DNA from: SAR324 cluster bacterium
GTDB lineage: Bacteria; SAR324; NAC60-12
Direction of reading: 5' to 3'
DNA: 47,952 nt
NCBI GenBank assembly: GCA_015231825.1
Contig: JADGAV010000037.1
Span: forward strand, 1-47,952
Shown here: positions 37,461 to 46,660 of the stretch, one piece after another
Position numbering within the stretch: position 1 is the stretch's first letter
Layout of the letters: every line of letters begins with the position of its first letter
Position numbers and translations under genes: made by a program
The notes under the pieces: model-generated
Told to the model about the DNA's origin: nothing
What the model saw: only the letters and a program-made list of their open reading frames with translations
Database searches by the model: none

Positions 37461-39164
37461 ATGCTGCAAAGTCTCAAAATTACAAATCTTGCCACCATTC
37501 GATCGGTCGAACTGGAGTTGGAATCTGGATTTTCCATTCTCACGGGAGAAACCGGTGCAGGCAAATCAATCATCATTGATGCCATACATTTTGTTACCGG
37601 CAAAAAGGCCGATTATTCCTTAATTCGATCTGGAGAGTCACAAGCATCTGTGGAAGCATGCTTCTCCATCAACAAGCTAAATCACGTCAAGGAACTTTTA
37701 TCCGAAGCTCACATCCCTTTTGAATCAGAACTAATCATCCGGCGCATTCTTCAAAAAAACAATCGACAAAAAATTTTACTCAATGACGTCACGACAACCC
37801 GCATCAAATTGGAAGAAATCGGGAAGTTACTAGTCAATATTCACGGCCAGCACGCCAACCAGGCCCTTCTCCAAATTGCATCACATATCGATTTTTTGGA
37901 TGCATACGGACAGTTGATGGATTTGCGCAGTGAAGTCAAGGAACTTTTTGCTCAATTCCAGCAAGCTCTCAAAGCTTATGAAAAATTCACTCAAGAATCG
38001 AGAGAAAAAATTCAGCAAATTGAAGAACTTTCTTTTCAAAAGAGTGAAATTGAACAATTCGAGCTCCAGGAAGATGAAGAAGAAACGTTGACCCAGGAAA
38101 ATCAAATTTTAAGCCATTCCGCAAAGCTTTCACTTGTCTTGGCACAAACTCAGGACGAACTTTACGATCGAGACAGCTCTCTCACAGAAAGGCTCGGTCT
38201 CATTAAACAATCCTTGGAAGAAGCCGTCAATATCGATCCTGACTGTGCCCGTTTTCTTCATCCCCTGGAAGACTGTTTGTTTCAGATTGAGGATCTCAGG
38301 CATAGTTTCAGCAATTTTTCTGCAAAATACCAAGAAAATCCGGAACGGCTGGAATGGATTAATCAGCGGCTCAGTCAAATCCAAACACTAAAGCGAAAAT
38401 ATGGAAATTCAATTCCTCAAATTCTGGAGTACCTGCAGCAGATATCAGGACAACTCGATTTGTTCCAGAACGCAGAGGAAACAGAAAAAATTTTGCTTGA
38501 AAAAATGAACGTCTCCAAAGAAAGGCTCAACAAAAAATCCCGGGAGTTATCATCATGCAGGCATCAAACGGCAAAAATTCTTGACCAGAAAATCGTCGAA
38601 GAGCTGCATCAGCTGGGCATGGAAAAAGCCAGATTTGAAACGAAAATTCATTTAAAAAAAAGTACTGAAAACAGGGAAGGAACTTTTTATTTTTCGCCCA
38701 ATGGAATGGACGAGGTTGAATTTTTGATTTCTGTCAATCCCGGTCAGGAATTGAAAAGTCTTGTCAAGGTTGCTTCCGGAGGAGAATTATCTCGGATCAT
38801 GCTCGCCTTAAAAACGATTCTCGTCTCAGTAGACGGGGTGGAAACCATGATATTTGACGAAATAGACAGTGGAATCAGCGGACGAACTGCAGAAATGGTG
38901 GGGTACAAATTGAGAACACTTGGACAATCCCAGCAGACTTTGTGTGTGACGCATCTTCCGCAAATCGTCGCATTTTCCGAGTATCATTTTGTCATTTCCA
39001 AAACAATTCAAGAAGATACGACATTGACTTCGATTCAATGCCTTGCGCAGAAAGAGAAAGTCCAGGAATTGGCTCGTTTGATGGGAGGGTCAAAAATCAC
39101 TCCTCAAACTCTAGGCCTTGCTGCCGAAATGCTGGAGCATGCGAAACAAAAGATGACTCCATGA
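37461..39164 (+). CDS. recN: DNA repair protein RecN (SMC-like ATPase)
   Basis: 567 residues, typical for RecN. Walker A GETGAGKSIIIDAI at about 30-43, the glutamine-containing loop VNIHGQHANQ, long coiled-coil arms (about 150-370), ABC signature ASGGELSRIMLALK and Walker B MIFDEIDSGISG are all intact. RecN tethers DNA ends in double-strand break repair in the cytoplasm. Its stop overlaps the start of the secreted nuclease gene (ATGA at 39161-39164). Confidence 0.96.
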   Translation: MLQSLKITNLATIRSVELELESGFSILTGETGAGKSIIIDAIHFVTGKKADYSLIRSGESQASVEACFSINKLNHVKELLSEAHIPFESELIIRRILQKNNRQKILLNDVTTTRIKLEEIGKLLVNIHGQHANQALLQIASHIDFLDAYGQLMDLRSEVKELFAQFQQALKAYEKFTQESREKIQQIEELSFQKSEIEQFELQEDEEETLTQENQILSHSAKLSLVLAQTQDELYDRDSSLTERLGLIKQSLEEAVNIDPDCARFLHPLEDCLFQIEDLRHSFSNFSAKYQENPERLEWINQRLSQIQTLKRKYGNSIPQILEYLQQISGQLDLFQNAEETEKILLEKMNVSKERLNKKSRELSSCRHQTAKILDQKIVEELHQLGMEKARFETKIHLKKSTENREGTFYFSPNGMDEVEFLISVNPGQELKSLVKVASGGELSRIMLALKTILVSVDGVETMIFDEIDSGISGRTAEMVGYKLRTLGQSQQTLCVTHLPQIVAFSEYHFVISKTIQEDTTLTSIQCLAQKEKVQELARLMGGSKITPQTLGLAAEMLEHAKQKMTP

Positions 39165-40072
39165 AAATCCCTCTCTCCTTCCTCGTTTTCTTTCTTCTTT
39201 GGAATGCTATCTGTGGTAATTCTTTTGCGGTCGGTCAGGCAATTCCACATCAATGGATACGAATTCCAGCAACCTATCTGAACAAGCATATCATCGACGG
39301 AGATACATTTGATATCGATTTGAATAAAAACAAGCGATTCGAAAAATCCCGGGAACGGATCCGACTCCTCTATGTGGACACTCCCGAACTTTCCGAATCG
39401 CATAAAGGAAAAAACTTAAAATTCGGTCTTCCTGCCAAAAGATTTTTGCACCGTGTCCTGCATTCTCAACAGATTTATTTATGGATTGATCCTAAAAATC
39501 GCTATGACAAATTTGGCCGGATTTTAGCAATCGTTGAAGTCATGCAACGGAATATCAACCTCGAATTAATTCAGTTAGGCTATAGCTATTTTGACACTCG
39601 ATTTTCTTTGCCGGCAGCCTATCAAACCTACGCAGATCGTGAAAGCGAAGCTTTCTCCAAATATCGTGGCATTTGGAGCACAGCTCTTTCAAGAGAGTCT
39701 TATCTGAAACGACTTCAAAAAGAAGGGAAAACGGTTAGATCTGAAGAAAACGATCTGTTTTTTTCAAAAACGCTGGCAGCAAAATCGCTTGATTTGGAAA
39801 AATTCCTGAATCGATTTATTATGACCACTGGAAGAATTCACAAAATTACATCTCCGCGACGAAAATTGGATTTGGTATTTCTCCAAAATTCTCATGACTC
39901 GTCGGGTCTTCGCATCGTACTTTCTGAAAGGCGAAAAGAACTGCTGCAGCTGGGTCATTTAAAAATAGGGGATCACGTTTATGTCGAAGGCTTTGTTTCT
40001 CTTTACAGAAATTCCCCGCAGATCGTGATCCATCGCGGGTACCTATTGAACCCAAGCCGATCGAATTATTAG
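39161..40072 (+). CDS. Secreted thermonuclease (SNase) with C-terminal OB-fold
   Basis: 303 residues from the ATG at 39161, which overlaps the recN stop; an in-frame start inside recN is less likely because the signal peptide begins here (IPLSFLVFFLLWNAICG, cleavage after SFA). The SNase domain (about 35-180) has DGDTFDI, RIRLLYVDTPE, GLPAKRFL and YDKFGRILA, preserving the arginines and acidic residues of staphylococcal nuclease. Residues 215-300 form an OB-like nucleic-acid-binding module (TTGRIHKI, GDHVYVEGFVSLY). It likely degrades DNA/RNA in the periplasm or outside. Coupling to cytoplasmic RecN is odd and may reflect only expression linkage. Confidence 0.88.
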   Translation: MKIPLSFLVFFLLWNAICGNSFAVGQAIPHQWIRIPATYLNKHIIDGDTFDIDLNKNKRFEKSRERIRLLYVDTPELSESHKGKNLKFGLPAKRFLHRVLHSQQIYLWIDPKNRYDKFGRILAIVEVMQRNINLELIQLGYSYFDTRFSLPAAYQTYADRESEAFSKYRGIWSTALSRESYLKRLQKEGKTVRSEENDLFFSKTLAAKSLDLEKFLNRFIMTTGRIHKITSPRRKLDLVFLQNSHDSSGLRIVLSERRKELLQLGHLKIGDHVYVEGFVSLYRNSPQIVIHRGYLLNPSRSNY

Positions 40073-40073
40073 C

Positions 40074-40871
40074 ATGTCAAATGAGCCAGAAGTGTCCCCT
40101 ACGGCAACATCCCAAAAACTGAGAGCCGCCTCTCATGGCAAACGTTTGTTTGCATTGATTCTGGATTGTGCATTCGCCGTTCTGCTGGTCAACACCATAA
40201 AATACCTGGGATATCAAGAAAATTGGGATTTAACAGCCTATTCTTCTTCATGGACCCGTTTGATTCCTATCTATTTGTCTATCTTTCTTTTGTTGTTGAT
40301 CAAGGATCACAAACACGGATGCAGCCCAGGCAAATTTATTTTCGGCATTGCTGTACGAAGACAAGACCAATTGTCAGAAAGCCCATCAATTGGAGCCGGT
40401 ATTTTAAGAAATATTCCTCTTTTGATTCTGCCTCTCGAAGGTCTGTTTTTGTTCTTGGACAGTCATGGTCGGCGGTTGGGAGATCGATGGACCCGCACCG
40501 TCGTCATTGAAAACCCGAAAGCCCATCGTTTCATTGTTCGCCTGATGGCCGCCAATACCATTTTTTTCGGTTATTTCTTCAGTGCTCTTCTGATCCAACC
40601 TTTGGTATTGAATAAAACTGCAGCATACCAATCAGCCGTTTCCTATATTGAGAACTCTCCTGAAATTCTCCAGCAGTTGGGATCTATTCAAGAGTTCGAA
40701 TCTCCTGAAATGAACATCCATGTTCTGGAAAATGAAGGACAGGCAATTGTGCAGATAAACACTGTAGGAAAAATACAAACATTACCGGTCACGGTGCACC
40801 TCACACTGGTTGTAAACCCAAGACGAAGCTGGGTGCTTGAGGATATGGTAGTTGGACCAGAACCCGACTAG
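40074..40871 (+). CDS. RDD-family membrane protein with C-terminal Coa1-like domain
   Basis: 265 residues. The RDD module is seen as GKRLFALILDCAFAVLL, CSPGKFIFGIAV and GRRLGDRWTRTVV, with about four membrane helices. A final helix (about 160-178) leads to an extracytoplasmic segment (180-262) with a beta pattern like Coa1/Tim21 domains (AYQSAVSYIENSPEILQQLG, VTVHLTLVVNPRRSWVLEDM). Function unknown; RDD proteins are possible ion exchangers or assembly factors. It starts 1 bp after the nuclease stop, so recN, nuclease and RDD form one operon. Confidence 0.82.
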   Translation: MSNEPEVSPTATSQKLRAASHGKRLFALILDCAFAVLLVNTIKYLGYQENWDLTAYSSSWTRLIPIYLSIFLLLLIKDHKHGCSPGKFIFGIAVRRQDQLSESPSIGAGILRNIPLLILPLEGLFLFLDSHGRRLGDRWTRTVVIENPKAHRFIVRLMAANTIFFGYFFSALLIQPLVLNKTAAYQSAVSYIENSPEILQQLGSIQEFESPEMNIHVLENEGQAIVQINTVGKIQTLPVTVHLTLVVNPRRSWVLEDMVVGPEPD

Positions 40872-40989
40872 AATTTTTAAATGTAGAGTCACAAATTCTG
40901 ACTTAATTACTGATGCAGAAACATTGGCACTAGCCCTGCATTTCAAAGGGAAGAAAATTTATTATAACTTCGTCATTCGGAGGACTACT

Positions 40990-41724
40990 ATGCGTACCTT
41001 TGCCTTTACTATCTTGATTGCACTGCTTTGGACTGCCACGTCCCATGCCCAAATCCAAAAACAGAAAAAATGGAAAGTTGGGCTCAATCGCTTAACGAGT
41101 GGCGTTACCTACAAATACGAGACAAAAGTCCAAAACCTGGCAACCGATACTGATTTCACGACTTTGAGCAAAGACTCTTCCGGAAGCATCGCCAATACAG
41201 AATTTATGCTGGAATATATTTTCTTCGGTCTTTTTGGACTGGAAGTAAATTTTAATTTGACGCCGGGCATTAGAAATTTTTCTTTTGACACGAGCAATGA
41301 AAAGATCGGCGACATCGTCGAGGAAGTCAAAAGCAGTGTGCTTTATGGAAGTAATTTCTATTTCAGTGATCACAGTTCTCCTGGTTTTAAACTTTTTGCA
41401 GGCATCCAAACTGGAGACTTTTTAGTCACCCATACTTATTCGAATGGGGGAGATCGTCCTGTCACGGTTTCTGCATCAGATGCCGCTCTACTTGCTGATA
41501 ACTTCAAAGCCTCCCAAGTTTCCACTATCACGGTACCGGTGCAAATCATTAAACTCGGAATAGACTGGATCAGAGAAGCCGTAGGCTTTAGATTTCAACT
41601 AACTTCGATTACCTCCGAAACTAAAACTTCTGCAGGTTTGGGAAAAAACAAAGTCGGAAATAAACAAAGTGAAACCATTACACTCAGTGGAGGCGCAAAT
41701 ATAGGTATCTTTGCCCATTTCTAA
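40990..41724 (+). CDS. Predicted outer-membrane beta-barrel protein
   Basis: 244 residues from the ATG at 40990, chosen over an in-frame ATG at 40852 because GGAGGA lies 6 bp before it and the signal peptide begins there (MRTFAFTILIALLWTATSHA). The mature part is rich in alternating beta strands (ITLSGGANIGIFAHF) and ends in Phe, the BamA recognition signal of outer-membrane barrels. The upstream 118 bp has a possible TATAAC -10 at 40963-40968. Family not recognised. It may be paired with the next barrel gene. Confidence 0.7.
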   Translation: MRTFAFTILIALLWTATSHAQIQKQKKWKVGLNRLTSGVTYKYETKVQNLATDTDFTTLSKDSSGSIANTEFMLEYIFFGLFGLEVNFNLTPGIRNFSFDTSNEKIGDIVEEVKSSVLYGSNFYFSDHSSPGFKLFAGIQTGDFLVTHTYSNGGDRPVTVSASDAALLADNFKASQVSTITVPVQIIKLGIDWIREAVGFRFQLTSITSETKTSAGLGKNKVGNKQSETITLSGGANIGIFAHF

Positions 41725-41749
41725 AACACCCCCTCATGGAGTTCTAGTC

Positions 41750-42307
41750 ATGAAAGCCACCAAATTCTTCGGTTTTTTCATGATCGGTTTATTTCAGATT
41801 TTTTTATGCAACCCTGTTTTTGCTGAGCATCAGACTCTTAGCTTGGAAACAGATTTGGCAGCCGCGGCGGCTCCCTATCGGCGGATAGGCTACGATCTGG
41901 AAATCTGGCTCTATCCCTGGCTTGCAGTTGGAGCCGGAAGAGAAGTTGATACGGGATTGGATACAAAAAACTTTATCCAGGATGCCGACACCAACAAACC
42001 CCTGACACTGCGTTTTGTTTTCTCCGGTTTTTTTGTTAAATTCAGCAGTCTCGAACGACAGTACAGAATAGAAAAAAAAGATTCTTCTACCCCCATCGGA
42101 ACCACATCCGAACCCAAACGCAAAGCCAACTTGACCGGTGCTCGCACAAGCCTCGGTTATTGGTATGAATGGGATTCGTTATTCTTTACGATTGGGGTCT
42201 TTCAAGAATCTCTCAGTACTCATAAATTCGCCTTCAATGATGAGACGACAAAAGAGGTTGGAGGAGACCTCTCCGGCCCTTTCCTTACAATAGGCGTAGC
42301 ATTTTAG
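41750..42307 (+). CDS. Second small outer-membrane beta-barrel protein
   Basis: 185 residues from the ATG at 41750 (GGAG 9 bp upstream). The longer frame from 41711 begins before the signal peptide and is rejected. The signal peptide is FFGFFMIGLFQIFLCNPVFA. The mature part is beta-rich and aromatic (YDLEIWLYPWLAVGAG, LGYWYEWDSLFFTIGVF) and ends GVAF with terminal Phe, an outer-membrane barrel mark. It lies 25 bp after the first barrel gene; the two probably form an operon and may be distant paralogues or two parts of one complex. Ligand unknown. Confidence 0.7.
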   Translation: MKATKFFGFFMIGLFQIFLCNPVFAEHQTLSLETDLAAAAAPYRRIGYDLEIWLYPWLAVGAGREVDTGLDTKNFIQDADTNKPLTLRFVFSGFFVKFSSLERQYRIEKKDSSTPIGTTSEPKRKANLTGARTSLGYWYEWDSLFFTIGVFQESLSTHKFAFNDETTKEVGGDLSGPFLTIGVAF

Positions 42308-42386
42308 CCAATTCCCCCAAAGTTAAAATCCCCTTCCATCCGCTCAGGATTAGAAATTGTCTTTTGGTTTTAAAACCGATATTAGT

Positions 42387-42414
42387 TTGAAGACAATGGT
42401 CTGAATTCTATACT
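42387..42414 (+). promoter_or_regulatory. Candidate promoter for the polyprenyl synthase gene
   Basis: TTGAAG (42387-42392) and TATACT (42409-42414) are 16 bp apart. The predicted start of transcription would fall only a few bases before the ATG at 42426, giving a nearly leaderless mRNA, so the true start may lie elsewhere. Confidence 0.4.
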
Positions 42415-42425
42415 CTTAAAGGCTG

Positions 42426-43397
42426 ATGAGTCTTAACAAAATCCTAGATAGTGTTTCGGAAGATCTTTCACAAGTTGAGGAAGCGATTCTTCAATGTGTG
42501 CAAACTGATATCCCGTTACTCACCCATATTGCAGAATATATTCTGGCAGCGGGAGGAAAACGACTCCGACCCGCTCTGGTTTTGTTGAGCGCCAAGCTTT
42601 TTGATTATAACGACCAAAAAACCATCAAGGCCGCTCAGGTTGTTGAATATCTTCACACAGCAACGTTGTTGCATGACGACGTGGTCGATAAAGCCGACAT
42701 GCGCCGTTCTCAAAAAGCAGCGAGAAGCATCTGGGGAAACGAAGCCAGTGTTTTGGTGGGAGATTATCTGTTTTCGATGGTCTTTCAGATGCTGACACAA
42801 CTAAAAAATCTGGAAGTGCTGGAAGTTATGTCCCACACAACAACTCTGATGGCAAAGGGAGAGTTGCTGCAATTGACCAGGCCCTATACTTCAGTTAATG
42901 AAGAAGATTACATAGAAATTATTATCAGCAAAACGGCTTGTTTGTTCGCATCAGCACTGAAAATAGGAGCGGTTCTAGCTCAGGCACCCCGATCTGAACA
43001 ACAACAGTTATACGACTACGGGATGGCAATTGGACTGGCATTTCAAGTGGTTGATGATGCCCTGGACTATATGAAAGAAGAATCACAGACCGGAAAATCG
43101 ATCGGCATCGACTTAAAAGAACGTAAAATAACTCTACCTTTGATTCATCTTCTAAAGGAAGCTTCTCCCAAAGACAAATCTCGCCTTGATGGCATTTTAT
43201 CTGAAAAGATAATCAATAATGGACATGTACAGGAAGTCGTGCAAATGATGGAAAACTATGGTTCTACCAAATATTCAATTCAAGTTGCCCGGAATTATGC
43301 CAACGACGCTCAAAACTGCCTGCTTCATTTGCCAACCTCTCCTATCAGACAAATGCTGACAGATATTGCAAACTTTATTGTAATACGTCATTCTTAG
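42426..43397 (+). CDS. ispB: Long-chain polyprenyl diphosphate synthase (octaprenyl/IspB type)
   Basis: 323 residues. The first Asp-rich motif is DDVVD (Asp84-Asp88) in ATLLHDDVVDKADMRR, and the second is DDALD (from Asp210) in FQVVDDALDY, with the following GKSIGIDL and TLPLI. A small Ala five residues before the first motif matches IspB-type enzymes that make long chains (about C40) for the quinone side chain. GGKRLRPAL is the isopentenyl-diphosphate binding motif. Chain length is inferred, not shown. AAAGG is just before the ATG. Confidence 0.93.
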   Translation: MSLNKILDSVSEDLSQVEEAILQCVQTDIPLLTHIAEYILAAGGKRLRPALVLLSAKLFDYNDQKTIKAAQVVEYLHTATLLHDDVVDKADMRRSQKAARSIWGNEASVLVGDYLFSMVFQMLTQLKNLEVLEVMSHTTTLMAKGELLQLTRPYTSVNEEDYIEIIISKTACLFASALKIGAVLAQAPRSEQQQLYDYGMAIGLAFQVVDDALDYMKEESQTGKSIGIDLKERKITLPLIHLLKEASPKDKSRLDGILSEKIINNGHVQEVVQMMENYGSTKYSIQVARNYANDAQNCLLHLPTSPIRQMLTDIANFIVIRHS

Positions 43398-43569
43398 AAT
43401 CGGCTCAACAAATTCAACACAAACATCAATTTTCGAACGTATTCATTTCAAATTCAATTTTTCTATGAATCTCGCGATCAGACATGGTAAGAATTGCTTA
43501 TTAAAGTCACGATCCAAGGAAAATACAAAGAATATTTTGTAACATTTTAATCTTCTATCGGGAAATTCG

Positions 43570-45579
43570 ATGTCTATCAGTTTCGGATTGCACAGTTTTC
43601 GGAACAAATTGGTATTTTCGTTTACCACCCTCACCATATTGACGGTACTTGTCATAGTCTTTTCAGTCAATTCCCGCTTGCGGCAGGCCAGTGAGGACAA
43701 AATTGAACAGGAGTCTCGGGTTACCGTCAATGTCCTCAAACAATTTCGTCAAACCCAACTGAAAAATCAATCCGAAGCGACTGCAGCCTTGATCCGATTC
43801 AACCCTCAACTGCGTGCTACCCTTTCAGAATATAACGAGGAAGACCTATTCGATGAGAATCTGAGTGCAGAAGAGAAATCGAAAGCCCTGGGGGACATAG
43901 TCAGTGACGTGTCTATTTTTCAGCAAAGTCAGCTCTTCATAGTCACGGATGGAAAAGGGACCGTTCTATATCAGAAAGGAAGCCTCAAGCTCCTGGGGCA
44001 GGATATTAGCGATTGGCCAGTAATCCAAGCCGCATTGGAAGGTCACGAACTTTTTACATGGTGGGGGAAAGACTCTCCTCTTTATATGGAATTATCAGAG
44101 GATCAACGAGAAAATGCTGTTCTTTACGAAGTGTTTTTTAAACCCGTTTCCTTTGGAGAAAACGTAATTGGTCTGCTCATCATTGGATTTGATACCTCAG
44201 ATCGACCTTCTTTGATGAAAACAATCACGCTTTCTGATGTTGCGTTTTTTCAGGGAAATCACCTTTACAGCAATTCCGGGTCTCCAAAACTACGTTCCTC
44301 GCTTGAAGAACTCGCCGCAAAAATCGACACGAGGGAATCCAGCATGATCTACCCTCTTGAATACAATGATGAAGAGTTTTTAGTACTGGCCCATCATGTT
44401 TTAAACGGACTCAATGAAGTGGTTGGAACCATTGTTATTTATCGTTCAAAAACCATTGAACTGAATTTTTTTGAAGACTTGTCAAATCGGCTCAACGGCA
44501 TAGGATTTATCGCTGTGGTGGGAGGAATTATTTTTGCCATTCTGATCAGCCGGGGCGTCGTTCGAGCGGTCAACATTTTGACAAAAGGAGCCGAAGATGT
44601 TGCAAACGGAAATCTCGACGTGGTTTTGCCTATCACTTCTCAAGATGAATTGGGAGATCTTGCTCGAACATTCAACAAAATGACGTCAGGATTGAAAGAA
44701 AAAGAACATATCACCAATACCTTTAAAAAATACGTTTCTTCCTCAGTCGTTGATGAAGTCCTTAAAAGCGATGTTGAATTAGGAGGAGAAAAAAAGGAAG
44801 TCACGATTTATTTCTCAGATTTAGCAGACTTTACCAGTATCAGTGAAGTGCTGACCCCCGAAGAATTGATTTCATTTTTAAATGAATACCTCTCCCAAAT
44901 GACAAGAATTCTAGAAGAGCATTCAGGCATTGTTGATAAATATATTGGTGACGCCATCATGGCATTCTGGGGGGCTCCGATACCGATTGATCATCATCCA
45001 AGGCGTGCTTGTCTAGCAGCACTAGAACAACTGTCCTGGCATAAAAACCTCCATCAGCAGTGGAAAAACCATCCCGCACTATCTTCGGTAAAAACCCGCT
45101 TCGGAATACATTCCGGTGAGGTCATTGTCGGTAATGTGGGATCTGAACGGCGTCTTGACTATACAATTGTTGGAGATTCGGTAAATACTGCCTCCCGTTT
45201 AGAATTGTTAAACAAATATTACGGCACACACATTCTTATCTCTGAAAGTACTTGTCTTGCGCTTAATTCCGATATGTTGACTCGTGAAATTGACCTCGTA
45301 CAAGTGAAGGGAAAGAACAAAACAACGCGGGTCTATGAACTGATGTCCTTTGTGGCAGACGCTTCTCAAGAACAAAAAAATCTCTCGGAACTTTTCAATC
45401 AAGGGAGGAAAATATTTTTTGAACGAAAATTCAAAGAAGCAAAACAGATTTTCGAACGCTGCCTATTTGAAATGAAATCCGATCAGGCTTCGAAAATCAT
45501 GATCACACGTTGCCAAGAACTGCAAGAAACTCCTCCAGATGACGCATGGCAAGGAATACATGTAATGTCAGAAAAATAG
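43570..45579 (+). CDS. Membrane adenylate cyclase: periplasmic sensor, HAMP, class III cyclase, C-terminal TPR-like
   Basis: 669 residues. TM1 is at about 14-35 (LVFSFTTLTILTVLVIVF); a CACHE-like periplasmic sensor (40-310) follows, then TM2 (about 315-337), HAMP (338-395) and a class III cyclase domain (405-590). Metal Asp417 (FSDLADF) and Asp461 (GDAIMAFWG), adenine-site Lys457 and Thr532 (LDYTIVGDSVN), and catalytic Asn539/Arg543 (VNTASRLE) are all present, so it should make cAMP. The last 70 residues are TPR-like and end PPDDAWQGIHVMSEK, resembling the C-terminal motif common in such cyclases. The ligand sensed is unknown. A 172-bp gap upstream holds no recognised site. Confidence 0.93.
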   Translation: MSISFGLHSFRNKLVFSFTTLTILTVLVIVFSVNSRLRQASEDKIEQESRVTVNVLKQFRQTQLKNQSEATAALIRFNPQLRATLSEYNEEDLFDENLSAEEKSKALGDIVSDVSIFQQSQLFIVTDGKGTVLYQKGSLKLLGQDISDWPVIQAALEGHELFTWWGKDSPLYMELSEDQRENAVLYEVFFKPVSFGENVIGLLIIGFDTSDRPSLMKTITLSDVAFFQGNHLYSNSGSPKLRSSLEELAAKIDTRESSMIYPLEYNDEEFLVLAHHVLNGLNEVVGTIVIYRSKTIELNFFEDLSNRLNGIGFIAVVGGIIFAILISRGVVRAVNILTKGAEDVANGNLDVVLPITSQDELGDLARTFNKMTSGLKEKEHITNTFKKYVSSSVVDEVLKSDVELGGEKKEVTIYFSDLADFTSISEVLTPEELISFLNEYLSQMTRILEEHSGIVDKYIGDAIMAFWGAPIPIDHHPRRACLAALEQLSWHKNLHQQWKNHPALSSVKTRFGIHSGEVIVGNVGSERRLDYTIVGDSVNTASRLELLNKYYGTHILISESTCLALNSDMLTREIDLVQVKGKNKTTRVYELMSFVADASQEQKNLSELFNQGRKIFFERKFKEAKQIFERCLFEMKSDQASKIMITRCQELQETPPDDAWQGIHVMSEK

Positions 45580-45594
45580 CAAATTTGCCTATTG
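45570..45594 (-). terminator. Hairpin terminator between convergent cyclase and glycosyltransferase genes
   Basis: AATAGCAAATTTGCCTATT is a near-perfect inverted repeat that contains the TAG stop codons of both converging genes. On the minus strand it is followed by a run of five T, giving a weak Rho-independent terminator for the infC-rpmI-rplT-glycosyltransferase operon. The plus direction lacks a T-run. Confidence 0.42.
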
Positions 45595-46653
45595 GCTCAA
45601 AAAACTCTCCATTTGTTTAACGACTTCAGCGATTGAAAAGCGGTTTTCCACCTGAATCCGGGCATTTTTTCCCATTTCTTTTCGAAATTCATCATTCTCT
45701 AATAGCCTTACAATTTCTTCAGCACATGCTTCAATCTGGTCGTCGGGTACCAAAACACCACATTCTTGGGTAAGGATTTCCCTTGCAGTGCTGATATCAA
45801 ACGAAACGGGAGGTATTTGAAGACTCATTGCTTCCAGTAAAACATAGCCAAACCCTTCCCAACGAGACGGAAACAACAAAACATCAAAATTTTCCATGTA
45901 TTGAAGCACACTTTCAGTAAAACCGATAAACCGGATGGATTCCAACAAATCCAAGTCCTTGGAAATCTGTTTCAACCTTGCGCCTTCTTCTCCCTCACCA
46001 ACAATCCACAATTGTGCCTCCGGAATTTGCTCACGAACTTTGGCAAAAACATAAAGAGCACGGTCGATTCCCTTTTCATAGGACAAACGCCCAACCACTC
46101 CGATAATTTTTGACGATTGTTTCGGAATAGTACTTTTCCACAGTTGCAGATCCAAACCGTTGTAGATCACCTGCACTTGCAAACGACTCATTTCAGTTGA
46201 AAAAACCGATTCCATGGCCTGTAGCGTAGTCTGTGAATTGAGAATTATCCCGTTCACAAATTTTCTAAAATAAAACCTATTTAAAAAATTGCTGCGAAGG
46301 GCTTGAGGAATTCCTCTGCGGAAAATCACTTTTCGAATACCGGCAAAACTCGCAATCGGCCCTAAAAACTTGAGCTCATGAGACGAATTCAGAATAATTG
46401 CCTCAAACTGACTTTCCTTGAAAAATCGAAAAGTCCGCCAGACTTTGAAAGGATTCAGTAGTGATTGAGAGCGGGCATTAATGGGAAGAAATGGAATTTT
46501 CTCTAAAGATGCCTGGGTGGCAAGTTGGCTTTCTGGATAAACCAACAGAAATACAGAATGTCCGGAATTTTCCAGTGCTTTTGCAGTGGTAAGTGTCCAT
46601 TTTTCCCCACCACCCCAATTCTTTGAGAGGTTTGCAAAAATCCACCCGGACAT
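45589..46653 (-). CDS. GT4-family glycosyltransferase
   Basis: 354 residues, a single-domain-pair GT-B enzyme. It has WGGGEKWTLTTAKAL near the N-terminus, VGRLSYEKGIDRAL at the start of the second Rossmann domain, LWIVGEGEEGARL, and SRWEGFGYVLLEAMSLQ with the two conserved Glu (EX7E) that bind the nucleotide sugar. The acceptor is unknown; LPS core or other surface glycan is most likely. It begins 7 bp after the rplT stop, an unusual place: pheS/pheT often follow rplT in bacteria. The ribosome site is weak. Confidence 0.9.
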   Translation of the reverse strand: MSGWIFANLSKNWGGGEKWTLTTAKALENSGHSVFLLVYPESQLATQASLEKIPFLPINARSQSLLNPFKVWRTFRFFKESQFEAIILNSSHELKFLGPIASFAGIRKVIFRRGIPQALRSNFLNRFYFRKFVNGIILNSQTTLQAMESVFSTEMSRLQVQVIYNGLDLQLWKSTIPKQSSKIIGVVGRLSYEKGIDRALYVFAKVREQIPEAQLWIVGEGEEGARLKQISKDLDLLESIRFIGFTESVLQYMENFDVLLFPSRWEGFGYVLLEAMSLQIPPVSFDISTAREILTQECGVLVPDDQIEACAEEIVRLLENDEFRKEMGKNARIQVENRFSIAEVVKQMESFLSQ

Positions 46654-46660
46654 CTGTTCT

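Noticed and set aside
38942..39160. N-terminal extension of the nuclease frame into recN
   Set aside because: The signal peptide and ATGA overlap place the true start at 39161; the extension would bury the signal peptide.
40852..40989. Longer start for the first beta-barrel protein
   Set aside because: It overlaps the RDD gene end and puts 46 residues before a clear signal peptide; the GGAGGA site points to 40990.
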